From positions 425,564 through 469,853 of the forward strand of contig BFEA01000271.1 of the NCBI GenBank assembly GCA_003427395.1: 44,290 nucleotides of DNA. Direction: 5' to 3'. This document shows, in pieces, positions 29,971 to 40,329 of this stretch. Source of the DNA: Chara braunii. Taxonomy: Eukaryota; Streptophyta; Charophyceae; Charales; Characeae. Both the position numbers and the translations under genes were made by a program. A model generated the notes under the pieces. That model saw only the letters and a program-made list of their open reading frames with translations, had not been told where the DNA came from and did no database searches. Each line of letters starts with the position of its first letter. Position 1 is the first letter of the stretch.

Positions 29971-29990
29971 GAGTGTTAGCCGCTCTTACT
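29949..29990 (+). promoter_or_regulatory. Predicted -1 ribosomal frameshift signal, gag/pol junction of element D
   Basis: Slippery G GGA AAC at 29949-29955 in gag frame; the -1 frame reads GGG AAA CAC into pol. 10-nt spacer, then stem AGTAGGAG (29966-29973)/CTCTTACT (29983-29990) with a 9-nt loop. The gag TAG lies inside the 5' arm. Same geometry as element A with three pairs changed but still paired. Confidence 0.75.
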
Positions 29991-30884
29991 CGTGCTGAAG
30001 TGGTAACGTTGCCTTCCCCATTTCAGGCGTTGGCCAAGGCTAGTGACCCACGCATCGCCCCGCAGACACATTCAGACCCACCGACGCTCTGTTCGAGAGA
30101 TGTGTCTGAGGCCCTAAAAGAGTTAGAGACCGAGTGGTCAGGGAAGGACTCCAAGGACTTGGGCGATGATCAGTAAAGGTCCAAAGGGTGAACATTTCGT
30201 GGTAGAAGTAGATGTAGGTGGCCGCAAGGTTGGCGCCTTCGCAGACATAGGCTCTACACGAAATTTCATCAGTCGTGCTTGTGTGGATAGACTGCGCTTA
30301 GGGGACCCAGTGCAGCGGCTTAGCAGAATTGTAGCTTCTACGCTAGCCAACAAGCACCAAATGAACTGCCATTCGATACGCTACTAGGCATGTACTACCT
30401 CGAAGTCTCGCAACCTCAGTTTGACTGGGATAAAAAGGTGTTGATCCACAAGTTGCCCAATGGTAGAACTGTTAGATTGCAGAAGTATAAGGTTAGCAGT
30501 ATAATAGAAAACTACGGGTGTATGTGTGCCTCATCCTTCTATAATTATATAAGCAGAATCGAGAGGAGGGCACGCATCTAGTTTTTGTCTCTGAGAAAGG
30601 GGAGGCCGTTAAATCAACCCCCAGAGATAGAAAAAGTCGTCGCTCAATATTAAGACCTTTTTGAGGAGCCCACAGGCGTGGTAGAAAGGGAGGTGGTCCA
30701 TGACATAGAGGTTGTCCCAGGTAGCAAGGTGCCTAGAGGACGAATCTATAGGATGTCTCCTGCAGAGTTAGATGAGCTTCGCCGCCAGCTCAAGAACCTC
30801 ACAGAGAAGGGATGGATACGGCCTAGTACCTGGGGGTGATTTAACGGCCAGGTATCTGTCCCAAAGAAGGGAGGTACATTAAGG
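29956..30884 (+). pseudogene. Element D pol N-terminus and protease
   Basis: The pol frame runs GKHLGPVGVLAALTRAEVV and APQTHSDPPTLCS, frameshifts near 30165, then gives the protease VGAFADIGSTRNFIS, where the catalytic loop is D-I-G instead of D-T/S-G. A deletion of about 100 nt near 30360 removes sequence before the LPFDTLLGMYYL-type segment. 30390-30581 and the following 250 bp carry the linker (YDNYYKQN-like) with several frameshifts and a TAA near 30650. Confidence 0.75.
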
Positions 30885-31388
30885 ATGTGCATTGACTATA
30901 GGGGCCTCAATGCCATCACCGTTAAGAACGCGGAGCCCCTACCTCGCATTGACGACCTCTTGGATAGAGTGAAGGGATGTCGGTACTTCACAAAGATAGA
31001 TTTGAAGTCCCGATACCATCAAATTGCCGTCAGACCTAAGGATCAGCACAAAACCGCATTTCAGACCAGGTACGGTCTGTACGAGTTTGTGGTGATGCCT
31101 TTTGGCCTATGCAATGCGCCTGGTACGTTCCAGCACACGATGAATAGGATTTTTCATGACTACCTGGACAAGTTTATCGTCGTGTACCTCGACGATATTC
31201 TCATCTTTAGTAAGACTGTAGAGGAGCACACTGAGCACTTGAAAACAGTGCTAGGTCTCCTTAGACAGCACCAGTACAAAGTTAACTTGGATAAATGCGA
31301 GTTTGGTCGCACCAAGATCCTGTACTTGGGTCATGAAATTTCAGCAGATGGATTGAGGTCGGAAGATGGAGGTGGCCAGCATACGTGA
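30885..31388 (+). pseudogene. Element D reverse transcriptase
   Basis: MCIDYRGLNAITVKN, KIDLKSRYHQI (usual SGYHQ has R), [26 protein letters not shown] (YLDD at 31185-31196), ILYLGHEIS. The 5' part of RT (RPST near 30825, PKKGG) is out of frame. A frameshift at about 31365 leads into the thumb and RNase H. Confidence 0.88.
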
Positions 31389-32165
31389 CTGGCCCAGACC
31401 TCAGACTGTTCCTGAGGTCAGTTCGTTTTTGGGGATGACGGGTTATTATCGCCCGTTTGTAAAGAACTATAGTACTATAGCTTCCCCATTAACAGATCTA
31501 ACTTTGACACCCCTTGGGAGTGGACTGAAGAGTGTGAGGCAAGCTTCAAGAAAGTATGCTCTAACACTCAAACTTCCTGATCCTGATAAGCCGTCTGTTG
31601 TGACCACAGACACCAGCCAATATGGCATAGGCGCGGTCCTAGCGCAACAGGAAGGGCCCAAGTTGAGACCGATCGAGTATACGAGCAAGAAGATACCATC
31701 TCAAAAGTTAGCTAAGTCCACTTATGAGAGAGAGAGCTCTACGCCCTGTACAGAGCGCTAGTTCATTAGAGACATTACCTCCTAGGAAGATTCTTCTATG
31801 TGAGGTATGACCATGATGCTTTACGATTAAGACACAGCCTGTATTGTCAGACGCACTCAAGAGATGGATTCAAGTGATAAACATGTATCAAGGGTACGTA
31901 CAACAAGGTGGCTGATGCGCTATCAAGAAGGGCAGATTATCTGGGCGCGCTAGTCACTGAGTTTGGCATATGTGACGAACTCACTCGATCGCTGGTGGAA
32001 GCCTATCAGGGAGACCCAGTCATGTCAGAAATCATCCGTAGATTCCAAGCAAAGGACAAGAAGACTCTGGATGAATTTACAATGGTAGATGGCTTGCTGT
32101 TCCTTGAGAGGGCAATAAAAGGTTGTGTGCTCCTGATAGTGAGTCTTTATGTAGTTTGTTTTTAG
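31366..32165 (+). pseudogene. Element D RT thumb and RNase H
   Basis: VASIRDWPRPQTVPEVSSFL, GYYRPFVKNYST, VTTDTSQYGIGAVLAQQEG, STYERES then frameshift near 31735. About 30 nt are lost near 31890 before NKVADALSRRADYLGAL (31908 on). Ends by leading into integrase (FTMVDGLLFLERA) with another frameshift near 32110. Confidence 0.8.
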
Positions 32166-33111
32166 GCGAATGTCATGATGCAACTCGTCATTTTGGGTAT
32201 AAAAAGACATCAGCGAATTTAGTACAAAAGTTTTGGTGGCCCTCTATGATGAAAGATGTCAAGCAATGCGTCGAAGCCTGCCAGGTTTGTCAAAGAGACA
32301 AACCAAGGACTCAGGCTCCGCTTGGGCTAATCAAGCCCTTGCCGATTCCTGAACAACCGGCTCAAAGTGTATCCATGGATTTCATGGATACCCTTGTGAC
32401 AAGCGGGTCTGGTAAGAGACATATCTTTGTTATAGTGGACCGTTTCTCTAAGTATGCAAGACTTATCGCTATGCCTGAAACTGCTAAAACTGACCATGTC
32501 ATCAAACTACTTATGGATAATTGGGTAAGGGATTTCGGTCTGCCCACGTCTATAGTTAGTGACGGGGATGTAAGGTTTACAAGCGAACTGTGGAAATCGA
32601 CAGCCGAGCAGATGGGAACCAAACTCCAGATGACATCATGGAATCATCCTGAGTCAAATGGACAGGCAGAACAGATGAACCGCGTAGTACAACACTTGCT
32701 GCGGCATTACAATAAGCCAAGTCAAGGACGAGAAATTTCCTCTTGTCGCCAGACTGTATAACAACGTTGTGCATGATACTACTGGAATGTCTCCCAACCA
32801 ACTGCATCTTGGTTGGAAGCCTAGATCTGCCCTCGACTTCCTACTACCGGAAAGTGAACCCATTGCAGCACCCGCCAGCATAAAGTTTGCTGTCAAATAT
32901 GATTAAGAAAGCTCGGGATGCAATAATTGCATCTGAAAATAAGCATAGACGACCCTCTAACTTTCAGGTAGGTGATAGAGTCTGGGTGAAAGCATCTGAA
33001 CTCGGCCAAGAGCTAGGTATCTCTCGAAAACTGATGCCACAATATTTTGGGCCCTGGGAGATCTTAGACATTGTAGGGGATTAACCAGATGGGCCTTCAT
33101 ACGTGATCCGT
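32123..33111 (+). pseudogene. Element D integrase, 5' portion up to insertion E
   Basis: HHCC finger (GECHDATRHFGYKK...CQVCQRD, with R for G between), catalytic core SMDFMDTL, SDGDVRFTSE and HPESNGQAEQ. Frameshift near 32720, then NVVHDTTGMSPNQLHL. From 32887 the C-terminal domain reads NKHRRPSNFQVGDRVWV...MPQYFGPWEILDIVG. An in-frame TAA follows at 33082; PDGPSYVIR is the last recognisable piece before the CCGT duplication. Confidence 0.85.
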
Positions 33112-34839
33112 TGTCGAGCGCATCGGTCCGGCATTACTCAAGGGTAGCGCGGAGCCCTCCCGGCCGCGTCACCCAGGAGTTGGTCTAAATCCTCGTCGCG
33201 ATACATACATGGAGCTTCCGCAAGCCGCTCCGGCCGAGTGCGCCAGCCATACCTCTCGCGAGCCCCTACGAGCTACCTCCACCTTACGGGAGCTGTCACC
33301 TCCCTTCGGCGGGGGTATCCCCGCCGAGCTACCAGTCCACAGTACGAAAACTGATCAGCTGCAATCGCAGAGGTGGACCAGCCGAGGGCGTTTCTCGTTC
33401 GTTGTAGCATAGGGGGTACGCGCGGTAATACGCCTTTACCGGACCCACGCGCGAACCGCCATCTTGGGGGGCTGAGGTCCCAAGCGCGGCTCGTCGCCAA
33501 TCGACTAGGACGCACCCCACACGCCACGCGCACACCACTAAAAAGAACATAAAAAAATAATACGCAGGCACACGCACATATACATATACTGAACGATACT
33601 GAACAAACAACGCGACAACACTCCTAGTCCCTTGGTAGCCATCCCATGACTTTTCAATGCGGAAATCGGATAGGCATCGCGCGCGAGACTTAGTATAAAA
33701 CCGCGCGGACGCAAGGCTCACTCATATCGACTCGCAATGCAAGCGTACGCAAGCGGTCGCAGTGATGGCGTACTATGTAATACCCATACTTATGCGGTCC
33801 TCGTTACTCTCGAGGGTCGCGATCGACACTCAAGTGTCGGCTCACGCGCGCCTTGAGGGATTGATCTCTCGATGTTGGACAACCGCCAAGTGTGGTTGGA
33901 AACCACACCCTCTTCTACACCTTGCGAAGAGTGGGTAGTACACCGGTTTATACCTGTGGTGGCAGTCGTCTCTTATAGCCCTGCACACTAGCTATACCAT
34001 CCAGGGTCTGGAAATAAGTCTAGGGGTTTGACTTTGACGGCTGCCACGGACAACAACGTCCAACTATAAAAATTAACAAGCAAAATCACCCAATAAATAA
34101 ATAAACATCCCAACACTCATATATTAAATCAGGACTCGAGATAAAACGAAAGAAGGGGGAAACATAAACCCATCCGATATGCAGATCGTGCGACACATGG
34201 TTGTCATTCTCAGTCTCCAAAGTATGGTCCATATACCAAGCTCCAAAATACTAACCTGCTTAAAACACAGGCACATACAATAGCCACATTGCCATACACC
34301 AATGTGGTCAACTTTACTGTTCCCTGTAACTCACACCACGCCTCACACATTCAAGCCGCAGTCACAATTCAACTCTCCATAAATCTCACAAGTTCTTTAT
34401 AATGGCCATTTGAAAGAAGTCTGGTTAAAACCCTCAAAAAAACATATCGAATCACAGGGCTAAGGCAATCAAGTTGAGGTACGCAAAGTTGTGTCGTGAG
34501 CGACAAGTCGGCAATCAACCAACCGACCTATTATAAGCGATAACAGAAATTGATCCTCGTAGGATCAAGCTGGAATTCGCCACAATCCTGGATCGAATGT
34601 CCAAAGAAGACCTGTATCATACGACAGGTCAAAGTCCAAGCTAAATCGTCAATGTATGGAGATCAAATCCCCATGACACGTTCTCACTTTGGACCCTCCA
34701 AATAGCCAAGCCTAGGTCTGCTTCTAAACCAGTGCCCAAAGAAAGGTTGACCTATGGCAGATCTCCCACATACAGAATGGATTACTAGAATCGCCACCCG
34801 TCAAAATATAATCCATCTCCTCTAAACTAAGAAAATTTT

Positions 34840-35190
34840 GGCAGCGCTTCCCGTAGGAAAAGTGCCTTTCCAAAATTTATATCAGCCTAAATATGAAAAC
34901 AGAAATAATCTTCAACCTTCCAAAGTCAAATTTTGTCAACTCCCTGAAACTCCTTGGATTTGCACAAATTCCGGCCGCGCTTCCCGAAGAGAAAGTAGCT
35001 TACCAAAATTTATACAAACCAAGTTTAGAATCTAAAATGATTTTGACTTCTCAAGGTCCAATTTTATCTAACTCCCTAGATTAGCAAAAAATTGGGCAAC
35101 ACTCCCTTTAGAAAAGGAGACTCTCCAGATTCTTACGAAGTCAAATAGTCAGACAGACTCAACTTTTGAGAAGACAAAATTTGACTAATA
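34840..35190. repeat. Degenerate tandem repeat, unit about 120-133 bp
   Basis: Units start at 34840 (GGCAGCGCTTCCCGTAGG), 34973 (GGCCGCGCTTCCCGAAG) and 35094 (GGGCAACACTCCCTTTAG). Each is followed by CCAAAATTTATA- and CAACTCCCT-type words, and part of an earlier unit is visible before 34840. AT-rich, inside insertion E. Confidence 0.75.
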
Positions 35191-35234
35191 CTATGATTCT
35201 CGTCATTCGGATGTAGCTTCACACAACAGCCAAA

Positions 35235-35612
35235 TTGCAGGTTTACACCGTCGTGCACTTCACGGTTTTTGCGCTGCATCCTGCGAGCCATGGCTTCCCT
35301 CGCAATCGCTTGAGCAGGAAGTTGAACGTTGGGGGTAACGGCGATAATGATTGTGGGACTGCAGGCTCACCTGCCAGTCGGCAAGTACAACTTGCTGCTG
35401 AACGGAACAGCGGTGGGCGAGCTACAGGATGAAGGCTTGGGGGTCAGTTGATGCGGTGCCATTACTGCAGCAAGAGGGGCGCCCGATGTGTCGAACTTGC
35501 TGCGTATCGTTGTGCTACTTGCAAAGAAGTGATTAGGCTTGAGAAGGGCAACAGCCCTGTAGGGAACGACAGGGCGAGCGGACTAGCAGGCCGACAACCG
35601 TGGGGCAGAGCA
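35235..35612 (+). pseudogene. Possible gene fragment with Cys pairs (zinc-ribbon-like), one in-frame stop
   Basis: Frame 35235-35432 ends in TGA and continues open to about 35612 in the same frame. The second part contains RCHYCSKRGARC and YRCATCKEVIRLEKG, giving CxxC...C...CxxC spacing. This loosely recalls the Cys-rich C-terminus of piggyBac-type transposases, but the following Cys/His ligands are missing. It may also be chance. I do not assign a function. Confidence 0.25.
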
Positions 35613-36856
35613 TGAGGGATCAGCAACAAAGCCACCAATCTTCAGGGTGAAGAAGTGACAAACACAAAAGGCACGGCCCGCGGATAAGCCGTACGGTAGT
35701 GGAGCAGCGACGCGCAAGGCAACACCAACAACACAGCCATACCACACAGTGAACACATCAACCTGCAACGACCCACCTGCGCTACTCTTTACAAGATGTG
35801 TTGCACCAACCAAACTCCCTGTTGATGACAATCAACATCAAAGGGAGAGCCCGCAAACATCGAATATGCAGCAACCCGTCCAAGTTGGGTAAGTTCCCTT
35901 CCTGCAGGCCAATTCCAACAGCAAGGTGCAGGCAGACCACGCATTGCCATTCCAACTCATTCTGCCATGCCTGTCACTCAGCTGGCCGCAAACAACGTCT
36001 GCCCGCTCTTCATCCTGAACAGCGGTGTGCTTACCCGACTCTATTTCTCCCTTCTATAACTCATCGCAGCCCGACTTTTGTAGTTCATCTTACCCCGTTG
36101 ATTTTCCAGGGTACGTGCACTGAGTCTCCCCCGTTCACTGTTTCTTCCCTCCACTACATGCTTTCTCCTTGCTATTCCCTTTGAAGAAACGAGTGGCGCA
36201 CCTATCAGCAGACTATTCTCCCCTTCTTTCTTCTGTGTGAGTGTGTCCGCCCTCACTATGCTTTGCGGTCCCTGATGCCTAAATGCACCTAACCGCTGGT
36301 CCGGTCAACAGTACTCCAAGATGCTGCACCAGCCCACTAGAAGGAACTGCCTGCAATAACAGTATGAACCAGCCTGGAACGAACAGTAATGGTCCCCCAA
36401 ATGGCCTTAGCAGCAACCCAACTGCAGACACCAAGTCTGTAGCAAAAATATTGATAAAGTAACACGGCTGGTCACACAACCAAAACACTGCCAAGGATAC
36501 GACGGTGATAAAGTTGTCCAGAGATCCGCAGACCATCAGCCACACAACATTTCTGAATTGCCAGCTTGACACTTCGGGAGGGTCTTATTTCTACACCCGC
36601 TGCTAGCCCTGCAACTCTTGCACATCGCAGCCCGTAAGGCATAGCCGCACCTGGTCGTTGACCTGGCCAGGTTCACTCAAACTCCAACAGGAAAGAAAAC
36701 GCAAAATCAAGGCACAATGACGAGCGGTAGGGAAAGAGCGTTCGGGGTGGGGGTCACAATCAAAGGTGGGAATCAATACCACTATCTCAACAAGCAGCAG
36801 CACCCATCCCTTGCAAGGTGAGTAAGACACAACGGTTCCCAACGTCAAAATAAAGG

Positions 36857-36873
36857 AAAAAAAAAAAAAAAAA
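36857..36873. repeat. Poly(A) run (17 A)
   Basis: Homopolymer preceded by ATAAAGG inside insertion E; could be the 3' tail of a retroposed fragment but no target duplication was identified. Confidence 0.8.
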
Positions 36874-37741
36874 CAATAAGAACGAATCGACCCCCAAACA
36901 TGACTCGGAGATGATTCAACATTACTTTCACCCCCTTTCTTCCCACGCAGCCCCTATCCTTTATAGAAACTAAACCGTTGCCTTGAACAAGAATCTGACA
37001 TGACCATCTCACTCGGGGCATCTCACTCGGAGCGCTTCAAGACCCCCGACTAGCCTCCTACCTCGCTCGAATCCATTGAGGATCGAGTGAGATTCAACCT
37101 TCTCAAACCCACCATCTTCCCCCTCCGCCATGTCTCGGCGCACCCCGTTTTCTCACTAACCTCTTTTCTACTAACATTCTCCCAAAACTAATGCTACTAC
37201 TAAACTCGCCCGGTCCAAGAACCTCTGAATTGACTCTTTCCCCGCTTGTTTCCATCAAGGATCGGGCGGGTTCTCACACTTCACCCCTCCTCCAACTTCG
37301 GCCATAGCACGCAGCTCCCACACGCACCCGGCGCACTTTCCAGCCCGGGTTCATATCCTTTCCTATTTTTGCCTGCACCCGCAGCCTAGGCGTTATGTCG
37401 TTGGTCTCTCCTCCTCTTTCCTTGTATGCACCTGGTGCATCTTCCGGTCCCGGTTCATTCCTCTTCCCCCCTCCTCACTCCGTCGCTACGCCCAGTCTAC
37501 TTCTGCGCTTGCACCTGATACAGAGGCCGGCCCAAATGCATTCAGCTTCCCTCCCTCTTTCCTCGTTACCTTCGCGCTCTGCCATAGCTGCACTCATTCT
37601 GCACGCACCCGACGCACTAAGTCGTCTGGGTTCATCCCACCTTCGTACTTTGCTCTGCTTGCTGCTACCCGTCTCCCCCCTAGCTCTCTCTCCCTGTCTC
37701 AGCGCCCGCAACTGCTCAGCGCTGCGCTGCCCGGCCAGCCT

Positions 37742-38300
37742 CCTCAGCTGCCCGTTGCTTCTCACCTGCGCCAGGGCTCGCAACCCGCCATCCCTTCTCT
37801 CTCAATCCGCCTCTATCTCCTTCTCTCCGGCTAACGCTGTTTCTCAACAGCGGCCGACTGTGCAACGCCCGACCCCTCCAAAGACTGTGCCATAGTTCCA
37901 CGGCGGGCGACTGCCTTAGAGCGACTCAAAAACGGCCGGCAACTAGGTGGCCCGCTCGTATACCCAAGCCCCGGCGCCCGCTGCATGCAGCCGAGATGCT
38001 GTATGCCCTGCCTTCGACCGGCCAACTCGAGCAGAGCCGCCCCGTTGCTTCTCACCTCCGCCAGGGCTCGCAACCCGCCATCCCTTCTCTCTCAATCCGC
38101 CTCTATCTCCTTCTCTCCGGCTAACGCTGTTTCTCAACAGCGGCTGACTGTGCAACGTCCGACCCCTCCAAAGACTGTGCCATAGTTCCCCGGCCGGCAA
38201 CTAGGTGGCCCGCTCGTATACCCAAGCCCGCCCGCTGCATGCAGCCGAGATGTTGTATGCCCTGCCCAATGCCTTCGACCGGCCAACTCGAGCAGAGCCG
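37742..38300. repeat. Tandem duplication of about 300 bp in insertion E
   Basis: Unit 1 about 37742-38040 and unit 2 about 38041-38300 both start CCCGTTGCTTCTCACC and end GAGCAGAGCCGC. Unit 2 lacks about 40 bp present in unit 1 (the GGGCGACTGCCTTAGAGCG region and a few bases later). The second unit ends in a run of 19 C (38301-38319). Confidence 0.88.
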
Positions 38301-38319
38301 CCCCCCCCCCCCCCCCCCC
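38301..38319. repeat. Poly(C) run (19 C)
   Basis: Unbroken C homopolymer followed by TCTCTCTG. Strongly prone to sequencing and replication slippage. Confidence 0.9.
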
Positions 38320-38759
38320 TCTCTCTGATTTCCCACGGGCGCCACCAGGCCTGCGGCTTAGTTTGATGGGTTCCAAGGGGCGAGTATGGCCGCAAGGCTG
38401 ACGATAGGGTTGAGAATTCAAAGTTTATGGGTTGTGGGGATGGATGGTAACGTAGGCAGATCCAATCATTCGGCCCCAAGAGGTGCGGGAACCTTGTATC
38501 ATGGGCGCATTGCGCGCCACACCTAAAAAGAGGGTCGGGTTGATATTCCCGAACCAGGTAGTGGGCTGGTGGACGGGCGGAGTAGAGAAATTCCGCCCGT
38601 GCCCCGAACATGTAGGAGCCCGATCGGATCGTCAAAGGAAGCCCGAGCTCAAGGTCCTTGATTACCGTAACGGCGTCCCATGCCCGGCGAAGTAGTAGCC
38701 GAACCAGGCTGCGAAGCCGACGATGGCCTCGGAACCGGCCAATGGGTCTAAGCGACCAT

Positions 38760-38795
38760 AAAAAAAAAATCAAAAAAAAAAAAAAAAAAAAAAAA
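38760..38795. repeat. A-rich homopolymer, 10 A + TC + 24 A
   Basis: Lies 205 bp before the right end of insertion E, immediately before a very GC-rich stretch (CGCGAGGGGACGCG). Could be an internal poly(A) tail. Confidence 0.85.
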
Positions 38796-38967
38796 CGCGA
38801 GGGGACGCGTTGCACTGCAACGACGCGCCTGCCTAGGCCGCGCATAGTTGTACCCTCCCCGTCGATACCCCGCGCGCGCCGCTCACCCACGCGAAGGCCT
38901 AAACTTCCTCCCGTACGCGCGCTGTCGAGCGAACGAGGCTGCACTAGTGTGACTTGCAGAAAACACG

Positions 38968-38993
38968 CCAAATACCCTTGTAAGGGTATTTGG
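38968..38993. repeat. 26-bp palindrome at the right end of insertion E
   Basis: Arms CCAAATACCCTT (38968-38979) and AAGGGTATTTGG (38982-38993) around GT, a perfect 12-bp hairpin ending 7 nt before the element border. Confidence 0.92.
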
Positions 38994-39004
38994 TACAACA
39001 CCGT

Positions 39005-39345
39005 ATCCCTGCACACTTACGCACTTACCCTGTATTCCATGCTTCCAAGTTGGCACCTTTCGCTGCTACAGAGCAGTTTCCCTCTCGCAGATCAATGCTG
39101 CCCCCAACCATGGATGGCGAAGTGGACGTTGACTAGATCGTCGAGCATCGATTGGTGCATGTTCCCTTCACCATCAGGCAGAGGGCGACCTCCTAAACCA
39201 AAGAATGCAGTATCGTGTGAGCTTCAGACATCATCTCGATCCAAGAGAATATCGGTGGTTCACACGAGAAGAACTCATGAGAACAGCACGTCAAGTGATT
39301 GCAGGCTATGAAAGAGCACTCAAGGGGAAGATGCCTGCAGAATGA
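39005..39345 (+). pseudogene. Element D integrase tail and chromodomain-like end, right of insertion E
   Basis: Resumes exactly where 33111 left off: IPAHLRTYPVFHASKLAPF, EQFPSRRSMLPPTMDGEVDV, then an in-frame TAG near 39136. The chromodomain-like part follows: a one-base insertion precedes LQYRV-type MQYRVSFRHHLDPREYRW, then FTREELMRTARQVIAGYERA. It ends GKMPAE-TGA at about 39345, 27 bp before the PPT. Homologous to the end of element A integrase. Confidence 0.85.
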
Positions 39346-39372
39346 GAAACTTCTCAGAGGACTCACGAAGTT

Positions 39373-39382
39373 AAGGAGGGAA
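39373..39382 (+). promoter_or_regulatory. Polypurine tract of element D
   Basis: AAGGAGGGAA directly abuts the 3' LTR start TGCGAGGATC at 39383, mirroring the PPT of element A. Confidence 0.82.
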
Positions 39383-40329
39383 TGCGAGGATCAGGGTCCT
39401 CGGTAGGCCTATGGGGCCCTGTTTGCAGCATTACCCGCCCTAAGTGAAGGCGGGCCTGGCTTTTTTTGCAAGAGGCCCTCGACTGTCTATTTCATATTTG
39501 GGGTCCAGGCAATTGCGACGCGTCAGTTGGTTGAAAGAAACACAGGCCGAGCAACAAAGACTTTTCCACGGCCCTCCGGGCCTTTCCAAAGAATGCAGGC
39601 CCTGGGCGTGATTCGCAGCCCAACCGAACGAGACCCAGCAGCTCAGTAGCTGCTGTACGCAGGCGGCCTCCTGGGGCCTTCCGGAAGCTTCTGGGCCCAG
39701 GCCAGCCCAGCCAGGCTGCGAGAGCTGGCCAGCTCTTTTCCATAAAGGAAAGAGCTCCGGCCAGGCAGCCTCATTCAGGCACTCGCATGCTAGCAGCAGC
39801 GCTGCTGGAGCAAAGGCTCGCGGCTGCTGGCTGGCGCTGAGAGGCGAGGTGCAGCACGTGCGGTCGTGCAGAGGAGCAGGGCGCTGGTGAGGGCTTGGAC
39901 TACAGTGAAGCGCAGGGGTGGTCTTCGGGTGAAAGAGAGGACATGTGTGGGTGTAGTCAGGGGATAGGTGAAGGATAATGATGATGATGTGAGGGCACTT
40001 ACCTTGTATTGGCGATGGTCTGCATGGGTGACATCTTCAAGTACTTCGGGCTGCCGCTGATGTCAACAGTTGCATTGTCTTTTTGTAGTCTGTAGTAGCT
40101 GTGTAGGAGTAGGCTGGGCGCTGAGCGCCAAGTGTGAGTGTGAAGGAACTGGACTCTTGTGTTGGGAGGAGAGAGTATGCTCTCCATGAACATTGGTTTT
40201 CAGTGCGACGAACCTCCATTGGTGTATTATCGGTGCAATGCTGCTCTCCGGACACGGTGTGACTATTTGGCTTTCAATGTGATGGTGTGATCTGGAATTG
40301 TCATCTCGCTGTTACTTATTTTCCTTGCA
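39383..40329 (+). repeat. Element D 3' LTR
   Basis: 947 bp, TGCGAGGATCAGGG ... TTTTCCTTGCA. Closely matches the 5' LTR apart from two short segments missing here, so the element is fairly young despite its coding lesions. Confidence 0.92.

Larger units (their letters stand above)
33112..39000. mobile_element. Insertion E: unclassified 5.9-kb element with CCGT target duplication
   Basis: Borders are set by the disrupted integrase of element D: left ...GTGATCCGT, right CCGT-ATCCCTGCAC, which together rebuild YVIRIPAHLRTYPVF. The element begins TGTCGAGCG and ends TACAACA, i.e. TG...CA. No LTR pair, no TIR and no RT/integrase/transposase could be recognised. A 26-bp near-perfect palindrome sits 7 nt from the right end, and TGTCGAGCG recurs at 38923. 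It may be a non-autonomous LTR element, a large derivative, or a novel class. Confidence 0.75.
25668..40329 (+). mobile_element. Element D: full-length Ty3/gypsy retrotransposon, interrupted by insertion E
   Basis: Plus strand: 5' LTR 25668-26665, PBS, leader (with N gap), gag, protease, RT, RNase H, integrase to 33111, insertion E, integrase tail/chromodomain 39005-39345, PPT, 3' LTR 39383-40329. TAGT duplications at 25664-25667 and 40330-40333. It shares protein families and gag/pol layout with element A, but most of the LTR differs. Multiple frameshifts and stops make it inactive. Confidence 0.9.

Noticed and set aside
36279-36572. Hydrophobic 97-residue minus frame resembling a membrane protein
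   Set aside because: No start context, no family resemblance and a lone position within insertion E; hydrophobic frames arise easily in such sequence.
37395-37895. 166-residue Ser/Pro/Leu-rich plus frame in insertion E
   Set aside because: It lies in a CT-rich repetitive zone and half of it is duplicated as DNA at 38041 without frame preservation, so it is likely non-coding.
33112-39000. Insertion E as a Helitron
   Set aside because: There is a 3' hairpin, but the ends are TG...CA rather than TC...CTRR and a 4-bp target duplication is present, which Helitrons do not make.
33112-39000. Insertion E as a TIR DNA transposon
   Set aside because: The two ends share only TGT in inverted comparison (TGTCGAGCG versus TGTTGTACC).
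38201-39016. 271-residue minus frame overlapping the right end of E
   Set aside because: It crosses the element border, includes a poly-Phe run from the poly(A) tract and a poly-Gly run from the poly(C) tract, and shows no domain.
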